Shown piece after piece: positions 38,901-47,900 of a stretch of 64,000 nt of DNA (positions within the stretch are counted from its first letter, which is position 1; each line of letters begins with the position of its first letter). The DNA is taken from the NCBI RefSeq assembly GCF_050908995.1, contig NC_135121.1, positions 4,092,001-4,156,000 on the forward strand, written 5' to 3'. This stretch comes from Andrena cerasifolii (lineage: Eukaryota; Arthropoda; Insecta; Hymenoptera; Andrenidae). Below the pieces are notes generated by a model. The model saw nothing but the letters and a program-made list of their open reading frames with translations, was not told where the DNA came from and did not search any database. The position numbers and the translations under genes are program-made.

Positions 38901-41900
38901 GCAAGCTCGTATAGCAGAACTCTGCTATAATTTAACTATACCCTGCTATATTCACATATATCTTCTGAAACAATTCACATTCAGCAAATGTTTCTCCATC
39001 GCCTGGTTCTTTCCATCATAATTCCTCGCAGTTGCACTTCAATGACTACGTAAATTAGTACAACAAATTGAAACTGAGGGGAACCAGTAACCAAACGATA
39101 ATGGAACTTAAACAAGAAATCAAAACAAATACAGTAAGTACAATGAAAGCTGTGCTTGTGCGTTACACATTATTACACGTAAAACAAGTGTCATCCTGTA
39201 CGATCGCGAAATAACATTTTAAAGAAGGAACCAAATAAAGTAGAGGATTTTGGAATTTCAATAGTGCCCATTTAGTTCAACAGACATTTGTTTAGAAATA
39301 TAGACATGTATTAACACTTTATCGGTGGTCGTTTCACGCTTGTCCGGCCATTGGCCGCGAGAAACTTTTACAGTCTGCGTAAAAGACAATGAAATAGAGA
39401 AACGGATTATTCCGTAGGTAATGCACAGTTAACAGACATATACGGAAACGCGGAATTTTCCGTGACCCGCAAGGAAAGTCTTAAAATATACAACAATAAA
39501 CACACCATCAAATAAAATTATAAAATGGATTAACTGCTGAACTTGGTATGTATTAACAAATTAGACCCTTAAACTTGTTGATCTGTTAATTTTGTATATT
39601 TCATCAATCGTTTACTGGTGTATCCAAAAAACGATTTCACAAATTTTAAGAAATTCCACAATACAGTATGCGCATATATATATATAGGGTAGTGCGTAGT
39701 TTGTGATGCAATTAAAAAAGGATTGATTTTATATCTAGGAAGAAGGCGCGAATGTGAAATAAAATATTTTTGTACGAGGGTTCGTTTTCGAAATAATCGA
39801 TTTTGCAGATTCGTTTAAGGGGAGGTTCCGCTCTAAAACTCGATTTTTTTTATTTCATTTTTCGAATGTTCAACCTTTTAGGAATGCGTGTTTAAAAGGA
39901 TTGGTTAAAATTCGTAAAATTGCCGAAGTTATAGGCATTTGAGTAGCGGCAAATGCATGGGGAACCCCCGGCCACTCGGCACTCATGTAAAACTTTAAAC
40001 GCGTTTTTCTCGAAACAGTGTTCTCAAAACAGTGGGACCTGTATGTCCAAAAGTTATTATTCGATTCGACTGAAACTTTTTTTACTTTGAAGAATATACT
40101 TCTGGCTAGCAGGGAAACCAGAAAAAATACAAAAATTGAATATTTATCATTTTCAAAGGCGTTGAAAAGATGAAAAAAAAATTTCTAAAAAAATTGTCAT
40201 TTTTTTATTTTTTTCTGGTTTCCTCCCTAGCCAGAAGTATATTCTTCAAAATAAAAAAAAGTTTCAGTCGAATCGGATAATAACTTTTGGAGATACAGGT
40301 CCCACCGATTTGTATCATTTTTTTGACGCCTTGACTTTAACGACTCCCCAGTGCCGTCTGTAATGATTAATTATAAAACAAAAAATATATTTCTGTAGCT
40401 TAAGACATCCTTAATACAATGCAAAAAGTCCCATTGAATTATATGTAGTAGTTTTCCTTTAATTAATTCCTAAAGATCACCTATTTTTGGGGGCTCTAGA
40501 CCGGAACCTCCCCTTAAGGTGCGCATACGATTAGGTTGGCATGTCTGTCTATTACTCGCTACTTTCACTTATGCGCTAGTATGCATCAACACAGATGCGT
40601 TCAAATAACATCGCAAACTTTTCCAGGTTGTTAGACCTCTGTTATTCCAAAAATTGTGTCTGAACTGGTCACAGTGATGCAATAATCTTGCTTTCAAATT
40701 TGTCAGACATCACATCCTTTGATTTCTACTAACAAGGAAACATATCCAATCCTTACTCGCCGATTTCGATGAAACTGGTGAAAAGTAATTCTTAGAAAAT
40801 TATTCAACACGTACTTTTTTTATTGGCAATCGGCCAAACTAAAGGGATGAAGACAGCTCTCAAAGGCAACGCAGTTTTGCATAAAAAAAATGCTATACCA
40901 ATTAAAATGTGTGCTAAAATCCACTCATTAAAACTAACTTCTGAAAGACCTACATTTTCTGCTACAAACGAAACGCTGTTGGATAATCTGGTCTCTTGCA
41001 TCTGTACCGACATTTTTCTATAAACAGATGTCTCTTAAACATACCTAACCCAGACCTAACCCAGACCTCATCTTCCCACCTCTTTCTTAAAATACACCTA
41101 CAAATTGCTTCAGCGCACGTGTTTACCACCTAGAACCAAGGTGCGGTGACAAAATTCCGAAAGCCTAACACTTTGAGTAGCGTAAGGTTTCGAGAAATGC
41201 CCTTACAAGTTGGTCAAACCCTTTCCGGGTAATATTTTCGATGCTTTCCAGAACATATCAACGTAAAAACATGCTAAAATCATGCACAGGTTTAGATCCT
41301 TCAGCGTCTAAACACGCAGACACCACTAAAAGTGTCAATGTAGATGACTGCTATTCGTTTAGTCGTGGACAGGCAACCATCTGTTACAGCATTCTTCGAT
41401 AAGGTTTGCGTGGTGATATTCACACTATCCATCACCGTCGATCAACGAAAGTGAGGGCAATGGACGACTCGCAGTCACGAACCAGGCAGATAATCAGAAT
41501 CCGCATTTAGCCGTCATAAAACGTCCTCACTTCATGTTCTTGAAGGTCAACATGCACTAGCAAAATTATACTTTTTGGTTGAATTTTTCCTCATTTTAAC
41601 GAATACAGCTAGAAACATGGCATAACTACCTACAAGATTTTTTGTGTTAACCAGTTGCAAAGTTTTTGTCTCCTTCTAGTAATTAAATGAAAATTACGTA
41701 GAATCACAAATGTACTTCGACGATATATATAATTGAACATTGTCAGCTCGTTTAAGTCGTAGTTATGAAAAATAAAGGACAGTTATAATGGCATCCAATA
41801 ACTGTCTTTGCATCATATGCAAAAATCGTAGTGATCTTACAGTAACGAAATACGTATGTAGTATGACTATTTTCACTGTTCACTTTCTTATAATAGCAGT

Positions 41901-44900
41901 ATCAAATTGTCGTTGCTATAATAATTTACTACGATACACACTATTTTTTGTTCCCTGTTATGTACAATTGTATACTGTTCTCCAATGCAGAACATTTTTC
42001 CCGAAAATCTTTGCAAAAAATAATTTGAAGTTGTCACGTCCTAGCTCCACCATGAGATGGCGACTGTGTTAGTGCTCGCCAGCGCCACCAGAGGTCAAAT
42101 CTTCCAAACTCTTTCTCGCAAGTCCTGCGTCCCAGTCTCGTTCGTATATAATAAAAGTTCCAACTTTATTCCTTTGGGTCCCCATGCGTCTAGGACAGGG
42201 TCCATCGGCTGTAGTCCCACTTGTGATGAGTCTGGCTGACGATCCCAAGACGAATCCCGCGCCACCTCTCTTCTTCTCTTCCTCCTCGAACCTTAAAAAC
42301 CGCCGATCCACCTGTCCTGCATTGCACGTTAAGAGTGGTCTTCTCGTCCAGGAACAACAGGCGGTTCCGGGACCTTACAGTTTTTTACCTCCCATTAAAA
42401 TTTCGGTAATTATTTAGAATAGAGGACTCCCTCGTCGATTCCATTTACCTTGAAATACTTTTTTCTATACATATAACCGCCGCTCGGCCTTAGTTTCCGA
42501 AATATTCGCAAAAAACTTTAGTTAATCTTAGGTTATGAGTGCACTTCATTCTGACGAAAAAAACTGTGTAACCTAAATAACCAACGATTGGTCTGCTTAC
42601 TAATTCAACTGAAATTTAATGATGATCAATACAATTCAAAACATATTAGCATGGGATAGGCTAGCTTCGATTACGATTGGGGGGGGGGGGGGGGGTGTCA
42701 GAGCGCAGGGTCGCTGGCTCACAAGGGAAGATACCCAACGGCGTCGCACGTGGCGTTTGAGCTTCGTTGTCTATGAAAATGTCACGGTCTCCTTTTCAAC
42801 ATCGCGAGGTTTCCTTGACGACAAGTCACACTGCTCGAAAGGAAGGTTGGAAGGGGAACCAGACGCGTGAGGGGCCCCTACACTGGACAGCGCTACATTG
42901 GGGGGATTGCAACATTCAAGACTAACCAAATACCGGCAGTAAGGAAAGTTTTGGGAATTTCACCATCCTCAATTCTGTACCGGACCTGTTCAGCACTGGG
43001 GTCCGCGAGGGTCCCATGTATATAAGCTCATGGTATGAGCCTTCATGGACGCACGCAAACTCTTGCAGTTATCACGCAGCCCATGGTGTGGTTAGTAACG
43101 TAACAGTTCCACGCTCGATTGTTACTCGGTATCAAGAACCGCAAAGAGGTCTCTGGCTCCGAGCGGCTCCGGGTCTGAACGGCTCCGGCTCCAGCCGGGT
43201 GTTTTTAAGTGGATTTGAGGATGACTAGCATCATGCTGTTCTGCCTTCGTGGATTTTATAACAAGGACTTAGGCTGCATGAAGTGTTGAAAGAGGGAGAA
43301 TGAGGCCCAACAATCCTGGCGGTGATCGATGGCTGATGATCACATTGAGTCACCCAGCTGTCAGGTGTTGAATAATTGCTTGTTTCTATGAAGAGAGAGA
43401 AAATTTAGGGTGCGTTCAGGTCTGAGCCTAGCCCCGAGCCGAACACCACATCAGATACCATAATGCTACGTTCCTATGTGTCAAACACACATTTCTACTG
43501 CTTTTCACCAATTTAGACAGAGTCTCGTGGCTTGTGACAGCTAGAAATTAAAGGTCAGATAGTGTTTAGAGCAGGTCCGTCCAACTTCTGCTCTGGCCTT
43601 CGAAGAGCAGCCGTGGGTGGTTGCCACCGAAGGCAAGAGCGACGGCAAGAGCGACAGCCGTAAAAGAATGAAGATTGGTATAGTGTGAGTGAACTAGGTC
43701 TAGAAGGGATCGCCGGTCTCTACCTTCACAAAATTGCCCCACCATGCGACTTTTGCTCTTGGAGCCGCGAGCTGCCTAGTTCGGTGCCTTCAAGAGCGAA
43801 GGGCAACTCGCGGTTGCTCCTGCGAGCAAATACCTGAATAGGCCTGGTTGAGAGCATCGCCGTCCAGGGCTTGCAAGAGCTTTGGGGTTCTGTTACTCCC
43901 GTTCGCATCGTCAGCGATACCGCGCGGGTCGGGGGGGGGGGGCATGACAGGCAAGCGTTTCTATCGTCAGGGAAGCTTAGACGTTACACATTACGTGTGA
44001 TCAGCGTGACGTGGAAAATAGCTACCAGCGTAGCTATTTTAGAGTGGGGACGGCTACCCACGTCCACGCATGCGCGCGATAACGTCGCGACCGTCGAACC
44101 AATCAACGCCAAGATGAAAATCGCTGGAAATTTCGCCGACGCCAGCGCCAAACCAAGCCAAGTGACGTGAACGCGAACTAATCAACGCCTAGATGAGAAA
44201 CGAAACGACGCCAGCGCCAAGCCAAGTGAGGCCGCAGCCAACCAGCGTCGACAACCGATTCCCCGGCGACGCTGGTTGGTCGCGGCCTCACTTGGCTTAC
44301 TCCACTTGGCTTGGTTTGGCGCTGACGTCGGTGAATTTTCCTGCGATTTTCATCTTGGTGTTGATTGGTTCGACGGTCGCGACGTCATCGCGCGCATGCA
44401 TGGATGTGGGTAGCCGTCCCCACTCTAAAATAGCTACGCTGGTAGCTGTTTTCCACGCCACACTGCGTGTTATTAGTAACACACGTTGGCACAGCGAGAC
44501 AATGCTACTATTCCCAGCGGACATTGAGTGGAGAAAGAACCGTTGGAAGGGGAAGCAGGCGTGTGAGTGGTTCTACCGGCAGACAGCGCTGGTTTAGAAT
44601 AGCGCAAACCGTAGGGTTGACTGCAATGTGACCTGGGAAGCTACCACGGGTCCCTCGACAAAAGGAAGGACAGACTCGCCACGAAGCTCAGGCTGTTTCC
44701 AGCGGATGATGTCGGTAAAGGCCCGTCGCATCAAAGGAATGGCTCACCCACATAACGTGAACAACTAGTGGTACATCCCTGTCCCTTAACCATCATGAGT
44801 TGTTGCCGTCCTTGCCATTGAAGGTGACAAGTAGTTATAAGGAGCAAAACAAGTTGGTCATAAACGTAGAGTGTCGTGTAGACATTTCGAAGCGTGGGCT

Positions 44901-47900
44901 TGGAAATCCCGTAGAGTACCAGCGAGGTATAGATACATAAGGGGTTCATGGAAAAGTCAAAAGTATAGACCCAGATATGCAAAACTGGCAATAGGCGTGT
45001 TCCAGATGGCAAGAAGCCGGGCGCCGTATTGCTAAAGAGTAGGGACACTGTCCCTTAAGGGGGACACCTGACTGGTCAAAAAAATCGATTTTTGTTGTTG
45101 TTGTATAATTTGAAACTATGAACCTTTAAATATATGTTCCTGGCAGATTATGCAGAAATTCACGTAAATGACAAAGTTACAGAGCTTTCAAGGAAATCAG
45201 CGTTGCCGGGAAATACCCTACCAGTGACAAGATATAATGGAGGGGGAACACCTACTGCAGTGGCAGTATATATGTGCGTCAGATGTCATGATGGAAACGA
45301 ACCGATGACAGCGCCAAAACAATAATGAGAGCTTCTATGCTCTCGTTTGGAAATATTCACCCAAAACATTTTCAAGCCGTGCCATTATTGTTCAAACAGC
45401 ACATTTTTTTTGCTATTTGTCTGTTTAATCACGGGATGAAGATTTATTTGAACGTCATAAACGGCTTGAGGATCAAAATTGGTCCCACAATGTATAATTA
45501 TTGCATGGAGGAAGATGCGAACGTCTGTCGGAAGCAATTTTTTCAAATTTTTTGTTTACGAACAAAATAAATGAACTTATAACTTTAAACGCGTTTTTCT
45601 CGAAACGATGTTTTCCAAATTGGTTGAACAATTTTCTCCGCCAATTTTGAATGAATCAATCTCCGGTTTCGCGTATTTATTCTACACAGAAATGCCTTCA
45701 GTTAAGCGTACGGAAATTAAAAAAAAAATATATTTTTACTATTTTTTTCACCCCAAAATATATTGATTTTTTCCTTAAACTGACTCGAAATTTTAGAACT
45801 TCCCCTTTTAAGCTCCGCCATTTCTACAAAAATTATTGCAAATAAGTTTCCTTATGCTTAACCATAACTATATAAATATAGATTTAAAAAAATGCTTTCC
45901 TTTTTTTCTCAGATGAACGGGACGACGTGAATAAAGTGGGAAACCATGAGATCGTGTACGACGCGACCTCTACGGCGACCTCTATAACTTGATTAAAACT
46001 GTATATTTTGTCACACAAAAATTCTAAAATACTATCCAATACATGCAGATTTAACCGCCATATCAATGACTTCCCTACGAAGTATAGGGGACAAAAAAGT
46101 TACCACTTTTTCGATTTGTTCTATTTTTGTTATTTTTTAGCATATATTTGGGACTGCGGTATGTTTAATATGCGTATTCTGATGGAGAATTTAAAGTTGT
46201 ATAAAACCCAGTTAAAGTTGAATTTATTTAACTGACAAACAAAAGTGTTATATGACATTGAATGGGGTAACACATTTTTGGGGCCGACAAAGAAGTTACC
46301 ACGTTTAGTAACTCTTTAGGTTGTCCTAAAAGCAAAATATTCCCCCACAAAATATTAGATTTTTTTTATTAATGTTCAAAAGTGGTAAATTTTTGTTAGC
46401 TTTAAAAGTGTGTTGTCTTGTTTAATGTGATGTAGGGTTTTTGTTTGTTAGTTAAATGAATTCAACTGTAACTGGGTTTTATACAGCTTTAACGCCATAC
46501 AGTAAGTTATTGTATCTAACTGTTTAGTGGGGCAGTCTCATTGGTAGGCTCATTGACTGTTAAATGGGATGTTGAAGAAATTATCCATTATAAGTTGTTG
46601 CCTCACAGTCAACCAAGGGAAAACGTGAACGACTACTTCTATTATAAAAGATATGAGTTTGAAATTGGGACTAGAAGATAAACGATGAACGTTCGTCACA
46701 AGCGGAGAATTTTGTTTAATCACGGCGATATGGGTACGCAACGAAGCAAACGATTTCATAAATTGCTACTTCCACCATGAAATTACAAATCATTTAGCCA
46801 AATTCAGAGAATATTAGTTGGTCAGTGTATGTACATCTAGGTCTTTCTCAAAGTGTTGACAATTATTTGAATAGAGAAAAGGTAGGGCAAAGGTACCAGT
46901 AGTTGACAACTTTTCAGAAAAACGTGAAAAATAAGGTTTTTAGAAGTGCAACTATCTCTTTTCAACAGCGCACCGCGGCTCCTAATACCCACAGTTCGTC
47001 ACTTCTAAAAACCTTATTTTTCACATTTTTCTGAAAAGTTGTCAACTACTGATACATGGTCAACTACTGGTACCTTTACCCTACAGGAAACATATAAATT
47101 CTGCAGACAAAATCAAAAATAGAAAACGCGGTATCAGTAAACCAAAGAAAATATATGTATGATAATAATAATTCTTTATTTCAGCTTCACAGCCATCGAA
47201 TTTTGGACTTGGTTTACATTTACCTGGCTCTACAAAAACTAACTTAACCCGCTCATTCTTCTCATATCTACGTTTCCTATATTCTCATTCTTCCTCCTCA
47301 TATCTACATTTTAGGTTAGTTCGTTCCTTATGATTTTACGCTTCTTCTCTATACCTAGCTCTTAGCCAGCTTATCACCGTCTCAATTTGTCCTGCCTTCC
47401 ACAATTTCTTGCTCTCCTAGTTCGCTAGCATGTCTCCTATAAGAATCCTTCAATAAATGTTTTATTATACCTATTTCTAGATTACATAGGTTGCACTTTC
47501 TTTTTTCCTCGTCTACCTAATATTGGATTCCCTCCTTAACCTTTAGAGGGCCACGATTTTTCCATTAAAATTGTAATTTTTATTTACTTAAAATTTATGC
47601 ATATATACCACCAAAATGGCGGCAAAGTATCCAGATTCTTAGGTGGCGCCACTATAGTGGCCAGGCCCTCTAAAGGTTAACATTTAGATGTCTCCCTTTC
47701 CTTCCATTTCCAAATCCTCTTCCTTTCCCACTGTTCTTGTACAATATTTATATTTCATATTGTATTTGGCATTCTGAATTTTATTATAAGTATTGCACCT
47801 GGCATTGCAGTTTTGCCTCTGCCAGTCAGAACTTCAACTATATCTACATTCGGTTGTCTTAGGTTCTCTACTCCTATTTAGCTGGCTATAACCATTTCTC

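Noticed and set aside
41788..42072. 94-residue Cys-containing plus-strand frame
   Set aside because: It runs into the LTR-like repeat at 42032 and matches no domain I recognise.
44193..44597. 134-residue plus-strand open frame
   Set aside because: It covers the turn and right arm of the 44002 foldback plus hAT MITE sequence; not a protein.
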